A stretch of DNA of 46,965 bases, taken from contig DASYUT010000323.1 of assembly GCA_036000965.1 (NCBI GenBank), positions 1 through 46,965 of the forward strand. The letters run 5' to 3'. The stretch is from Actinomycetes bacterium (GTDB lineage: Bacteria > Actinomycetota > CALGFH01). The number at the start of each line of letters is the position of its first letter. The stretch's first letter is position 1. Made by a program: the position numbers and the translations under genes. Shown here in pieces: positions 1-8,032 of the stretch. Below the pieces are notes generated by a model. The model was given only the letters and a program-made list of their open reading frames with translations, did no database searches and had not been told where the DNA came from.

Positions 1-227
1 GTTTGGCCGGCGACGGCGACCGGCCAGGTCCAGATGCCTCTGGGCCCGGCCGTGCTGAGGAGGAACCCGAAGGTGGTGAAGATGCCGGTGGTGACCGAGA
101 TGAACGAGAATCCCACCCCGAACGACTCCCCCCAGCCCAGCATGCGGGCGAGCTTGGAGTGGTAGCCGAAGCGGCGCACCAGCGCGTCATCGTCGGGGGG
201 TGCGGTGCGGTCGGGGGTGGGATGCAT
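1..227 (-). CDS. APC-family amino acid permease, N-terminal fragment (runs off the window)
   Basis: The first 75 codons of a minus-strand gene are present and the rest lies beyond base 1. The frame reads from an ATG at 227 into a short hydrophilic head (MHPTPDRTAPPDDDALV) followed by RRFGYHSKLARMLGWGESF and hydrophobic segments with Gly, Ser and Thr at the helix break (FSFISVTTGIFTTFGF, then a TAGPRGIWTWP loop). This is the usual start of amino-acid/polyamine/choline (APC) secondary transporters, which act at the cytoplasmic membrane. A GGAGG lies nine bases before the ATG and fixes the start. It is 151 bases downstream of the aminotransferase gene on the same strand, so the two may be co-transcribed and linked to amino-acid use. 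Substrate cannot be told. Confidence 0.8.
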   Translation of the reverse strand, partial: MHPTPDRTAPPDDDALVRRFGYHSKLARMLGWGESFGVGFSFISVTTGIFTTFGFLLSTAGPRGIWTWPVAVAGQ

Positions 228-243
228 CCCGGGGGGCCTCCAG

Positions 244-307
244 GTCGTCGGGGGTGGTGGGGTCGTCGGGAGTGGTGGGGCGGTCGGGAGTGGTGGGGCG
301 GTCGGGG
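244..307. repeat. Short tandem repeat upstream of the permease start
   Basis: Three to four imperfect copies of an 18-21 base unit (gtcgggagtggtggggcg) lie between the aminotransferase stop and the permease ribosome binding site. No gene is seen in it. Confidence 0.7.
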
Positions 308-378
308 TACGCGTCGGGCCAGGCCAGCCCGAGGCTGGTCGTGCGGAGCGGGGATGCGGGACGGGCGGAGGTGGCGGG

Positions 379-1848
379 TCAGCCGCCGCGGTCCCGCGCC
401 GGTGCGTGCGGGGCGAGGTCAGCGCGGATGGCGTCGACCACGACCGGGTGGAGCAGCCCGTTGCTGGCCACGGCCAGCTGCCCCTCAACCCAGGGCCGGC
501 CGGTCAGGTCGGTGACCTGCCCGCCCGCCTCCTGAACGAGGAGGATGGGGGCGGCCAGGTCCCAGACCCGGTCGCCGGGCTGGCCGACCACGACATCCAC
601 GGCGCCGTCGGCCAGCAGGCACCACATGAGGAAGTCCCCGATGCCGCGGGTGCGCCAGCACACTCCAGCCAGCCCGAGGAACCACGGATCAACCCGCAGG
701 TCGCCATAAGCCAGGTGCGCGCCGGACAGCGCCTGCACCCGCGACACCGCCAGCGGCCGCGGCGTCGGGTCCAGCGGGCCGGTGGTCCAGGCGCCCTGGC
801 CGCGGACCGCCCACCAGCGCCGCCCCAGCGCCGGGGCCGACACCAGCGCGACCTCGACCTGCCCGTCAAAGGCGTCGTTGTCGGCCGGGGTGCCCACCGT
901 GACCCGCAGATGGCCGGCCAGGCCCGGCTGGTCGGATACATCCCGGACGGCGACCCCCCGATCCAGCAGTGCCCCCCGCACCCCGGCAGCCGTTCCCGGG
1001 ACGGCAAAGCACACGAAGTTGGCCTGGCTGGGCCAGGGCTCGACCCCCCGGCCGCGAAGCCCCAGCAGCGCACCGACGACCCGCTCCCGTTCGGCGACGA
1101 CCCGGGCGATGGTGGCCTGCAACTCCGCCAGGTGGTCCAGGGCGAGCAGCCCGGCGGCCTGGGCGAACCCCGACGGGTGATAGGGCAGGCGCACCCGCTC
1201 AAGCCCCGCCACGACGGCCGGGTGGGCCAGCAGGTAGCCAAGCCGCAGGTCGGCCAGCCCCAACGCCTTCGAGAAGCTGCGGGCCACCACCAGGTTGGGG
1301 TGCTGGCGCAGTAGCCCGACCGCGTTGGGCGCGCTGCTGAACTCGGCGTAGGCCTCGTCGACTACCGCCAGGCTGGTCGGATGCGCTTGGCAGAGGTGGG
1401 CCACGACCGGGGGCGGTATCACCTCGCCGGTGGGGTTGTTCGGCGAGCAGAGCACCAGGACGTCGGCTGCTGTGCCGTGTGGGACCGTGGTGGTACCGGT
1501 GATGGCGGCGAGATGCCGGTAGCCACCCCAGGTTGGCTCCGGGATGTGTACCGTCCGGCCGGAGCCGGCGAAGGCGAGGAGGACCTGCTGGAGAATTTCC
1601 CAGATGCCGGCGGCCACCCAGACCCCCTCGGCGGCGTGCCCATGTCGCTCGGCGAGCCGAGCGCGGAGCTGGACAGCGTCGAGGTCGCCGTAGCAATGCC
1701 ACGAATGGTCCCTGGCAAGCTCGGTCAGCGCGGCGCGCAGCCCGTTCGGCGGCGGGTAGGGGCTCTCGTTGGTGTCCAGCCGCACCGGCACCCACGGTCG
1801 CGGTGAGCTGTAGGGCACGTGGGCGGCCAAGTCGGAGCGGAGCGACAC
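379..1848 (-). CDS. Chimeric HisC-type aminotransferase fused to the C-terminal part of a HisN-type phosphatase
   Basis: Two histidine-pathway families are joined in one frame. The first ~325 residues match histidinol-phosphate aminotransferase (PLP, fold type I): CSPNNPTG, the VVDEAYAEF strand and the RSFSKALGLADLRLGY segment with the Schiff-base Lys are all visible. From about residue 330 the sequence becomes the C-terminal portion of an inositol-monophosphatase-like HisN: VSAPALGRRWWAVRGQGAW, GDFLMWCLLADGAVD, then WDLAAP with one metal-binding Asp. The N-terminal phosphatase half with the DPIDGT metal site is absent, so phosphatase activity is unlikely. The aminotransferase also lacks the usual NGSNE motif (AAGIWE here), so substrate choice may have changed. 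The GTG at 1848 is chosen because AGGAG lies five bases upstream; the frame is open to an ATG at 1980, but that extension is low complexity. It is divergent from the regulator at 2306. Confidence 0.78.
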   Translation of the reverse strand: MSLRSDLAAHVPYSSPRPWVPVRLDTNESPYPPPNGLRAALTELARDHSWHCYGDLDAVQLRARLAERHGHAAEGVWVAAGIWEILQQVLLAFAGSGRTVHIPEPTWGGYRHLAAITGTTTVPHGTAADVLVLCSPNNPTGEVIPPPVVAHLCQAHPTSLAVVDEAYAEFSSAPNAVGLLRQHPNLVVARSFSKALGLADLRLGYLLAHPAVVAGLERVRLPYHPSGFAQAAGLLALDHLAELQATIARVVAERERVVGALLGLRGRGVEPWPSQANFVCFAVPGTAAGVRGALLDRGVAVRDVSDQPGLAGHLRVTVGTPADNDAFDGQVEVALVSAPALGRRWWAVRGQGAWTTGPLDPTPRPLAVSRVQALSGAHLAYGDLRVDPWFLGLAGVCWRTRGIGDFLMWCLLADGAVDVVVGQPGDRVWDLAAPILLVQEAGGQVTDLTGRPWVEGQLAVASNGLLHPVVVDAIRADLAPHAPARDRGG

Positions 1849-2305
1849 TCTGACTCCTGGTAGCACGGTCGCTGCCGGCCCGCCTGATGCTCCTGCTGGC
1901 GGAGCCGCCGCCGTGACCGACGCCTGGATGGCCGCCTTGCCGACATAGGGCCGCCGCTGATCTGGTGGCCATGCGCTCACCTGCGCCCACCTCCCCTGGC
2001 GGCCCTCATCACAGGGGCAAGCGGGGCGTCAACCAAGACACGAGCGCCGGGTTCGACGCTGACGGCGAACCCGGCGCCGTCGGCAACCCACGTCCTCATA
2101 TTGCTGCCCTCGCGGTCGACGGCTGTCTCGCGACCCAACGTCGCGTATCCGCTGCAGCGTCGCCATTGGTCCGTCGTCCAAGTAGGATGACCAGCACGAA
2201 TGGGGCGACCTGCCCGGGTGGGGCAATGGCAGGCCTACAGAGCGGCGGACGTGAATCGTTGAGCCTACGCAGCCCGGAACGGGTCGAACGAACAAGGCAG
2301 GTGGT
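1849..2305. other. Divergent intergenic region between the aminotransferase and the regulator
   Basis: No convincing gene is seen in these 457 bases. The main content is the inverted repeat at 2044-2077 and, at its right end, an AGGTGG ribosome binding site for the regulator. The left part is open in the aminotransferase frame but does not resemble HisC. No clean -35/-10 pair was found. Confidence 0.5.
2044..2077. promoter_or_regulatory. Perfect 12-base inverted repeat in a divergent intergenic region
   Basis: Arms gcgccgggttcg (2044-2055) and cgaacccggcgc (2066-2077) are exact reverse complements around a 10-base loop. There is no T-run, and both flanking genes start rather than end here, so a terminator role is unlikely. 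Position and symmetry fit an operator for the adjacent regulator, or a leader hairpin of the aminotransferase mRNA. The role is inferred. Confidence 0.5.
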
Positions 2306-3844
2306 ATGGGGCGACGCAAGGCCGAGGTGAGCCGGGCGCGTCGGCGGCAGCTCATCCAGGAGGCGCGCTGGATCGCCACCCTCGGCCGGACCCGGGAATG
2401 GACCGTCGAGCAGATCCAAGACGAGATCCTGCGCCGCTTCGGTGGCGAGGTGTTCCCGGCCGAGGCCCGCATGCACGCCAACGGGTGGGGGGTCAGCTTC
2501 GTCCGCGAGGCCCTGCAAGCTCTGGCGACACAAGAGGGGCTGGATGCTTCCGGCTTGCAGGACGCCGACGTGCTGCGCTGGCTGCGCGGCGAGGTCTATC
2601 CCCGGGACTCCCTGGACCGGCTGTGCCGGCTGTTCGCCTGCCACCAGGCCAGACTCGGCTGGCCGGTGATCGGCAACGCCGACCCGATCGACTACACCCC
2701 AACCCAAGGCCCAGCAGAGCAGTCCTCCGGTCCGGCGGCGCAGGCGGCGCTGCCGGCTCCGCTCATCGGCGACCCGCCGGCCGACGACCAGCTCGACGAC
2801 ATCGGCGCCTCCGACGGCGAGCGCGCACTGCTGGCTCAGGTCGCCGCAATCCTTGGCGTGGCCGGCGGACCCGACATGCGGAGCGTGGTCGGCCAGCACG
2901 TCCACACTGGGCCGCTGGATCGGCTGTCGCTGGCCGTCCGCCGCCCAACGCGCGTGGATAAGGTCACGGTCGACCGGCTCGAGCGGGTGACAGCCATCCA
3001 CCGGGAGCTGTACCACAGCCTGAGCTCCTACGAGCTGGTCGACGAGGTGACCGGCCACCTGCACGCGGTGACCCGGCTGCTGCATGGCACCCAGCAGGGG
3101 GTGCTGCGGCGCAGGCTGGCCGCCATTGCCGGCGAGACGGCCGGGCACGCCGCCTGGTTGTCCCATGACCTCGACGACCGCCGGGCGGCCGAACAGCACT
3201 ACGCCACCGCGGCCATCGCGACCCGCGAGGCGGGCGACCCGGCCCTTGACGCCTATATCCGCGGGTTCAGAAGCCAGGTCCGGGGCAGCGACGGCGCGGT
3301 CGCCGACGCGCTCGCGCTGGCTCGCGGGGCGAGCGCGTCGGCCGCGCGTAGTGGGACGGCAACCGTCCGGTCGTGGCTGGCGACCCTCGAGGCGCAAGCC
3401 CTGGCCGCCATGGGAGACGCCGAGGGGTGCCTTAAGACCCTCAATCGCGCCGAGGTGGCGATCGAGCAGACTAGACCGGAGGAGGACCCGGCCTGGATGT
3501 ACCGGTTCGACCGCATCAGGTTCGCCGCCGTTGCCGGCTGCTGCTACCGGCGGCTGGGCGAGCTTGCAACGGCCGAGTGCATGCTCGGCAAGGCGCTGGC
3601 CGCCCTCGAGCCGTGGTGCACCAGGCGCCGGGCCGAGGTGCTGCTGGAACTCGCCTACGTCAAAGCCGACCAGCGAGACATCGACCGGGCGGGCTGGCTG
3701 GCGGCCGAGTCGCTGACGGCAGCGTTGGAGGCTCGGTCGGTGGCGGGCGTGGACCGCGTCCGCCGGTTCCGTAACGCCTACGAGCGGTGGCGCGACACCG
3801 AGGCCATGAAGGCCTTGGATCAGCGGCTCGCCGAGTGCCTGTGA
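2306..3844 (+). CDS. Actinobacterial helix-turn-helix regulator with a TPR-like C-terminal region
   Basis: The 512-residue protein starts with a basic stretch (MGRRKAEVSRARRRQL) and a region with DILRR-like helices ending in PRDSLDRLCRLFACHQARLGWP. That resembles the end of the HTH domain in large actinobacterial XRE-like regulators. After a Pro/Ala linker (about 130-165) the C-terminal ~330 residues are all-helical with regular Ala/Leu/Arg spacing (for example MLGKALAALEPW and AEVLLELAYVKADQRD), as in tetratricopeptide-repeat sensor domains. Such proteins are cytoplasmic DNA-binding regulators with mostly unknown ligands. It diverges from the aminotransferase and lies 62 bases before the S9 peptidase on the same strand, so it may control both. 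The family is recognised by architecture only, and the exact HTH limits are uncertain. Confidence 0.6.
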   Translation: MGRRKAEVSRARRRQLIQEARWIATLGRTREWTVEQIQDEILRRFGGEVFPAEARMHANGWGVSFVREALQALATQEGLDASGLQDADVLRWLRGEVYPRDSLDRLCRLFACHQARLGWPVIGNADPIDYTPTQGPAEQSSGPAAQAALPAPLIGDPPADDQLDDIGASDGERALLAQVAAILGVAGGPDMRSVVGQHVHTGPLDRLSLAVRRPTRVDKVTVDRLERVTAIHRELYHSLSSYELVDEVTGHLHAVTRLLHGTQQGVLRRRLAAIAGETAGHAAWLSHDLDDRRAAEQHYATAAIATREAGDPALDAYIRGFRSQVRGSDGAVADALALARGASASAARSGTATVRSWLATLEAQALAAMGDAEGCLKTLNRAEVAIEQTRPEEDPAWMYRFDRIRFAAVAGCCYRRLGELATAECMLGKALAALEPWCTRRRAEVLLELAYVKADQRDIDRAGWLAAESLTAALEARSVAGVDRVRRFRNAYERWRDTEAMKALDQRLAECL

Positions 3845-3906
3845 CGACTGCGTCCATGAGAGCGGCACGAGGACGGCGGCGGGCACGGGGCGCGTCGGCG
3901 AGGGTG

Positions 3907-5790
3907 ATGCCCTATGGGTCGTGGCCCTCCCCGATCACCGCCGAGCTGGTCGCCAGCCGGTCGACCGCCTATGACGCGGTACAGATGACCGACCGGGCGG
4001 TGTACTGGTTGGAAGGCCGACCCTGGGAGGATGGCCGCACCGTGGTGGTCCAGTGGACCGCCCAGGAAGGACGGGTGGACGCCGTGCCGCCCGGTTTCAA
4101 CGTCGGCACGCGGGTGCACGAGTACGGCGGCGGCGCCTACCTGGTCGCTGGCACGACGCTCCTGGTGTCCCGCCTGGACGATCAGCGCCTGTATCGGCTG
4201 GACGAGGGTCGGCCACCGCGACCGATCACCCCGGCACCGGCCATACCAGCGACGATCCGCTACGCCGACGCCCGCCTCACCGCGGACCGGCGGCTGCTGA
4301 TCTGCGTCCGCGAGCGGCACCAGGAGGGGGAGGTGATCAACGAGCTGGCGGCGCTGCCGTCGGACGGGTCGGCCGCTCCATGGGTGGTGGCCGGCGGGCG
4401 GGACTTCTACGCGGCACCCCGCCCGAGCCCCGACGGCCGGCGGCTGGCCTGGGTCACGTGGGATCGCCCGAGCATGCCCTGGGACGGCACCGATCTGTGG
4501 GTCGCCGACCTCACCGCCGACGGCCGGCTCGGCCCGGCCCGCCACGTCGCCGGCGGCCCTGCCGAGTCGATCGTCCAGCCCGAATGGCACCCCGACGGCA
4601 CGCTGCACTTCATCTCCGACCGCTCTGGCTGGTGGAACCTGTACCGGCACCGCAACGACCGGACCGAAGCCCTCCTGCCGATGCAGGCCGAGTTCGCCGA
4701 CGCGCCGTGGGAACTCGACTACGCAACCTACGCGTTCCTCGCCGACGGCCGCCTGGCCTGCCGCTACCACCAAGATGGCACAGACCACCTCGCTCTCCTC
4801 GACCCGCGGACCGGTCGGCTTGAGGACCTGCGGTCGCCGTTCACCTCGATCAAGCCCTACCTACGCGCCGTCAACGACCGCATAGCCCTCATCGGCGCCA
4901 GCCCAACCCACTACCAGACCGTGGCGACCGTCGACCTTGCAAGCGGGCGGGTGGAGGTGCTCGCCGGCACCGACATCGCGGTCGACCGCGGGTATGTCTC
5001 GGTGCCCCGCGCGATCTGGTTCCCGACCGTGGGCGGCCAGACCGCTCACGCGCTCTACTACCCGCCGACCAGCAAGGACGTGACCGGACCGGACGGGCAG
5101 CAGCCGCCGCTGCTAGTCCAGCCTCACCCCGGCCCCACCGCGAACGCCAAAGCGCGGCTCGACCTGCGCACGCAGTTCTTCACCAGCCGCGGGTTCGCCG
5201 TGGTCGACGTCAACTACGGCGGCTCGACCGGGCTCGGTCGCGCCTATCGGGAGCGCCTGACCGGCCAGTGGGGCGTCGTCGACGTCGACGACTGCCTGGC
5301 GGCTGCTCGCTACCTGGTCGAGGCGGGCCGGGCCGACCCCGAGGGCCTGCTGATCGCCGGGGCGAGCGCCGGTGGCTACACCGCCCTGTGCGCCCTTGCC
5401 TTCCGCGATCTGTTCACGGCCGGCGCCAGCTACTTCGGGATCGCCGACCTCGAGACCTTCCGCCACAAGGCCCCCAAGTTCCAGGCCCATTACCTCGACC
5501 GTCTCGTCGGACCCTACCCGGAGCAGGCCGATACCTACCGGGCAAGGTCACCCCTCCACGCCGCCGACCGGATCGCCTGTCCTGTCATCCTCCTGCAGGG
5601 CCTCGACGACACGATCGTCCCCCCGGCCCAATCCGAGGCGATGGCCCAGACGCTCGACCGCAAACGCATCCCGCATGTCTACCTCATGTTCCCAGGTGAA
5701 GGACACGGCTTTCGCCGAGCCGAAAGCATCCGGCACGCCCTCCGGGAGGAGGCGGCGTTCTATCGGCGGACGCTGGCTGAGCGCCGCTGA
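3907..5790 (+). CDS. S9 family prolyl-oligopeptidase-like serine peptidase
   Basis: The 627-residue protein has the two-part architecture of family S9. The first ~370 residues hold beta-propeller-type repeats (PSPDGRRLAWV, WHPDGTLHFISDRSGWWNLY), followed by an alpha/beta-hydrolase domain. The catalytic triad is visible: Ser487 in GASAGG, Asp568 in GLDDTIVPP and His600 in GEGHGF. It is predicted to cleave short peptides or acylaminoacyl-peptides in the cytoplasm, and no signal peptide is seen. The ATG at 3907 begins the conserved region (MPYGSWPSPITAELV); an upstream in-frame ATG at 3856 adds an Arg-rich head without family resemblance. It follows the regulator by 62 bases and ends before a strong hairpin at 5971. 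Length is normal for the family. Confidence 0.88.
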   Translation: MPYGSWPSPITAELVASRSTAYDAVQMTDRAVYWLEGRPWEDGRTVVVQWTAQEGRVDAVPPGFNVGTRVHEYGGGAYLVAGTTLLVSRLDDQRLYRLDEGRPPRPITPAPAIPATIRYADARLTADRRLLICVRERHQEGEVINELAALPSDGSAAPWVVAGGRDFYAAPRPSPDGRRLAWVTWDRPSMPWDGTDLWVADLTADGRLGPARHVAGGPAESIVQPEWHPDGTLHFISDRSGWWNLYRHRNDRTEALLPMQAEFADAPWELDYATYAFLADGRLACRYHQDGTDHLALLDPRTGRLEDLRSPFTSIKPYLRAVNDRIALIGASPTHYQTVATVDLASGRVEVLAGTDIAVDRGYVSVPRAIWFPTVGGQTAHALYYPPTSKDVTGPDGQQPPLLVQPHPGPTANAKARLDLRTQFFTSRGFAVVDVNYGGSTGLGRAYRERLTGQWGVVDVDDCLAAARYLVEAGRADPEGLLIAGASAGGYTALCALAFRDLFTAGASYFGIADLETFRHKAPKFQAHYLDRLVGPYPEQADTYRARSPLHAADRIACPVILLQGLDDTIVPPAQSEAMAQTLDRKRIPHVYLMFPGEGHGFRRAESIRHALREEAAFYRRTLAERR

Positions 5791-5970
5791 ACCACCGGTC
5801 AGGCGAGCGCAGCGGCCGGTCCTTGGCGTGAAGTTGACCCGCTCTGCTGTGGTGGACATCTCGACACCGGGGACGACCGTTCCCGGAGGAGTCCACGTCC
5901 CACGCACTCGTCGCCCTACCCGCAGGAGTTCCGCACTGAACCAGTCTGGCTGATCCGCTCCAGCCGCCAA

Positions 5971-6010
5971 CACGCCGCGGCTCCGGGAGCGCTCCCGGAG
6001 CCGCGGCGTG
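5971..6010. terminator. Bidirectional terminator hairpin between convergent genes
   Basis: Bases 5971-5990 and 5991-6010 are perfect reverse complements (20 of 20), giving an 18 base-pair stem with a tetraloop. It lies between the plus-strand peptidase and the minus-strand membrane gene and could end both transcripts. There is no T-run, which is common for terminators in very GC-rich genomes. Confidence 0.8.
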
Positions 6011-6037
6011 AGCCGGCGATGACTGGCCTGGAATGGG

Positions 6038-6964
6038 TCAACTCAGCGGCCGTGTCCGGTCATCGCCCGGCCGGTCCGGTACGGCCTCGCCTGGCCGGTC
6101 GGACGGCACCGGGCCTGGCCGGTCGGACGGTGCCGGGCCGGGCCGGTCCGGCGGCACCGGCACCGCGCCCGGCTGGCCTGATTCGGCGGCGCGCCGCCGG
6201 TCGGTGGCGATCGTGGTGGCGCCGGGGTCGACGGGGGGTGCGTCGGGCCGCACGGTCTGGGCCTGGGCCGAGGTCCGCACCTGGTCGCGGTACACGGGTC
6301 CGCGCTCCTCGACCCGGCTGGCGGCCCGCTCCCAGTACCGCTGCATGGTGCGGATCCCGCCGCCGCCGATGGCGACGACCGCCGAGCCGACCACGATCGC
6401 GAGCAGGGCGTACCACAGGCCGGTGACGATCCGCGGGGCGATCTTGAGCTGGTCGAGGGCGGCGAAGACGCCGAAGACCAGGATGGCCACGCTGGCCGCG
6501 GTGGCGATGAACCGGCCGCCCTCGACCGCGCCGAGCAGGCTCGTGAGCAGGTCCTTGACCGCCCGCGCGACGACCCCGGCGACCACGACGATGATGATCG
6601 CCACGACGACGTTGGGCAGGTAGGCGATCAGGCCCTCGAGCAGGTCGCTGACCGGGTTGCTGCCGAACACGCCGAAGGCGAGCTGCAGGGTGATCAGCAC
6701 CAGCGTCCAGAACACCAGCTTGGCCAGGATGTCGGAGGCGTCGTACTTGCTGCGGGCCAGCAGCTGCCTGATGCCGCCGCGCTCCACCGCGCGGTCGAAG
6801 CCGACCCGCTCGAGCACCTTGTTCAGCAGGCTCGCGGCCAGCCTGGCCACGAACAGCCCGACCAGGATGATGACGATCGCGGCGACCAGCTTGGGCAGGA
6901 AGGTGGCAACGTTCGACCAGGCGTTCTCGAAGCCGCGCCGGTACTCGATGGCCAGGATGCCCAT
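6038..6964 (-). CDS. Conserved-TM-helix (mechanosensitive channel-like) membrane protein
   Basis: The 308-residue protein has about five hydrophobic helices (roughly 23-45, 80-100, 115-137, 156-172, 180-204). Two of them belong to a repeated module, LPKLVAAIVIILVGLFVARL and LPNVVVAIIIVVVAGVVARA, each followed by an amphipathic helix. This is the pattern of the conserved TM helix family related to MscS channels, but the MscS beta domain is not seen. The last ~80 residues are a Pro/Asp/Arg-rich cytosolic tail with SDRPGP-type repeats, encoded by 24-base tandem repeats. Role: probably an inner-membrane pore or stress-response channel. The ATG at 6964 has AGGAG eight bases upstream; the longer open frame to 7405 lacks family character. 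It diverges from rplY. Confidence 0.75.
   Translation of the reverse strand: MGILAIEYRRGFENAWSNVATFLPKLVAAIVIILVGLFVARLAASLLNKVLERVGFDRAVERGGIRQLLARSKYDASDILAKLVFWTLVLITLQLAFGVFGSNPVSDLLEGLIAYLPNVVVAIIIVVVAGVVARAVKDLLTSLLGAVEGGRFIATAASVAILVFGVFAALDQLKIAPRIVTGLWYALLAIVVGSAVVAIGGGGIRTMQRYWERAASRVEERGPVYRDQVRTSAQAQTVRPDAPPVDPGATTIATDRRRAAESGQPGAVPVPPDRPGPAPSDRPGPVPSDRPGEAVPDRPGDDRTRPLS
6090..6137. repeat. Two 24-base tandem repeats in the channel protein tail
   Basis: The unit at 6090-6113 recurs at 6114-6137 with two changes; more degenerate copies flank it. It is in phase with the reading frame and encodes the Pro-Asp-Arg-Pro-Gly repeats of the C-terminal tail. Confidence 0.75.
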
Positions 6965-7209
6965 GTCCGTGCTCCTCTCGGGCGCGGCACCCTGCCGCGC
7001 TTCGCGTCGGCCTTGCCGGTGCGCTCGGGTTTCAAACCAAGCACTGCACAACCACCGAACGGGTTCCGGCACGAGGTTGGCCCACGGAATGGGGGGTACC
7101 AGGCCGCCATGGCCAGGATCCGGCGGGTCGACTGCTCCGGCCCCGGCATCGTACGCAGGCGCCACGGCCGGGGCTTCTCCTATACCGACGCGGCCGGGCG
7201 GCGCCCGCC

Positions 7210-7240
7210 TTCGACCTGTCCGCCTGAAGCGTGCTACCCT
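7210..7240 (+). promoter_or_regulatory. Putative rplY promoter (extended -10)
   Basis: This lies in the 385-base divergent gap 6965-7349, which holds no gene. TTCGAC (7210-7215) and TGCTACCCT (extended -10, hexamer 7235-7240) are separated by 19 bases. The expected start near 7247 gives a leader of about 100 bases for rplY. The rest of the gap contains the ribosome binding site of the divergent channel gene and no other clear signal. Confidence 0.45.
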
Positions 7241-7349
7241 CGCCGGGCCCCGCCGCAGGCCGGGGCTCTCGGCGCTGGCCCGCGCGTGCGGCGCGTGGCC
7301 GCGCCGCACCAGGATTCTGCGCTGTTCAACCTCGAGGAGGCCACCCCCC

Positions 7350-7985
7350 ATGTCCGAGTACAAGCTTGCCGCCGAGCCCCGGTCGGACACCGGGAAGGGA
7401 GCCAACCGCCGCGCCCGCGCCGCCGGGCGCGTGCCCGCCGTCCTCTACGGCCACGGCATGGCGCCGGAGCACCTGAGCATCGACGCCCGGGAGTTCGGCC
7501 ACGCCCTGCGCACCGGCGCCAACGTGCTCATCGCGCTGTCGGTCGGCTCGAAGCGGCGCCTCGCGCTGGCCAAGGAGGTCCAGCGCCACCCGGTCCGGGG
7601 CACCTTCATCCACGTCGACTTCCTGCTGGTCCGCCGGGGCGAGAAGGTCCACGTGCAGGTGCCGGTGCACCTGGTCGGCGAGGCGCCCGGCGTGCGCGAG
7701 GGCGGCATCGCCGACCAGGACCTCTACCAGGCCAACGTCGAGGCCGAGGTGACCAGCGTCCCCGAGCAGATCGAGGCCGACGTCTCCGGCCTCGCCCTCG
7801 GCGACGTGCTGCGGGTGGCCGACCTGAAGGCGCCCGAAGGAGCCACCATCCTCGACGACCCCGAGGCCCCGGTCGTCTCCATCGTGGCCCCCAGGGTCGT
7901 CGAGGAGGCCGAGGAGGCCGAGGAGGCCGCCGAGGGCGAGGAAGGCACGAAGGCGACCGCCGAGGGCGGCGCGGAGGAGGCGTAG
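7350..7985 (+). CDS. rplY: 50S ribosomal protein L25/general stress protein Ctc
   Basis: The 211-residue protein is the long Ctc/TL5 form of bL25, which binds 5S rRNA in the large subunit. The N-terminal domain (about 1-92) contains the family patterns TGKGANRRARAAGRVPAVLYG and HPVRGTFIHVDFL. The C-terminal beta domain (about 95-185) contains VPVHLVGEAPGVREGG and ADLKAPEGATIL. It ends in a Glu/Ala-rich acidic tail, usual for this class. GAGGAGG lies nine bases before the ATG. It is followed by pth, a conserved actinobacterial order. Confidence 0.95.
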   Translation: MSEYKLAAEPRSDTGKGANRRARAAGRVPAVLYGHGMAPEHLSIDAREFGHALRTGANVLIALSVGSKRRLALAKEVQRHPVRGTFIHVDFLLVRRGEKVHVQVPVHLVGEAPGVREGGIADQDLYQANVEAEVTSVPEQIEADVSGLALGDVLRVADLKAPEGATILDDPEAPVVSIVAPRVVEEAEEAEEAAEGEEGTKATAEGGAEEA

Positions 7986-8032
7986 GGGCCACGGTCGCAC
8001 TGCGGTTCCCCGGTCTCGCCGCGCTCCGCGCC

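Noticed and set aside
1849-1980. N-terminal extension of the aminotransferase from an ATG at 1980
   Set aside because: The extra 44 residues are Pro/Ala-rich and unlike HisC, while a GTG at 1848 has an AGGAG at ideal spacing.
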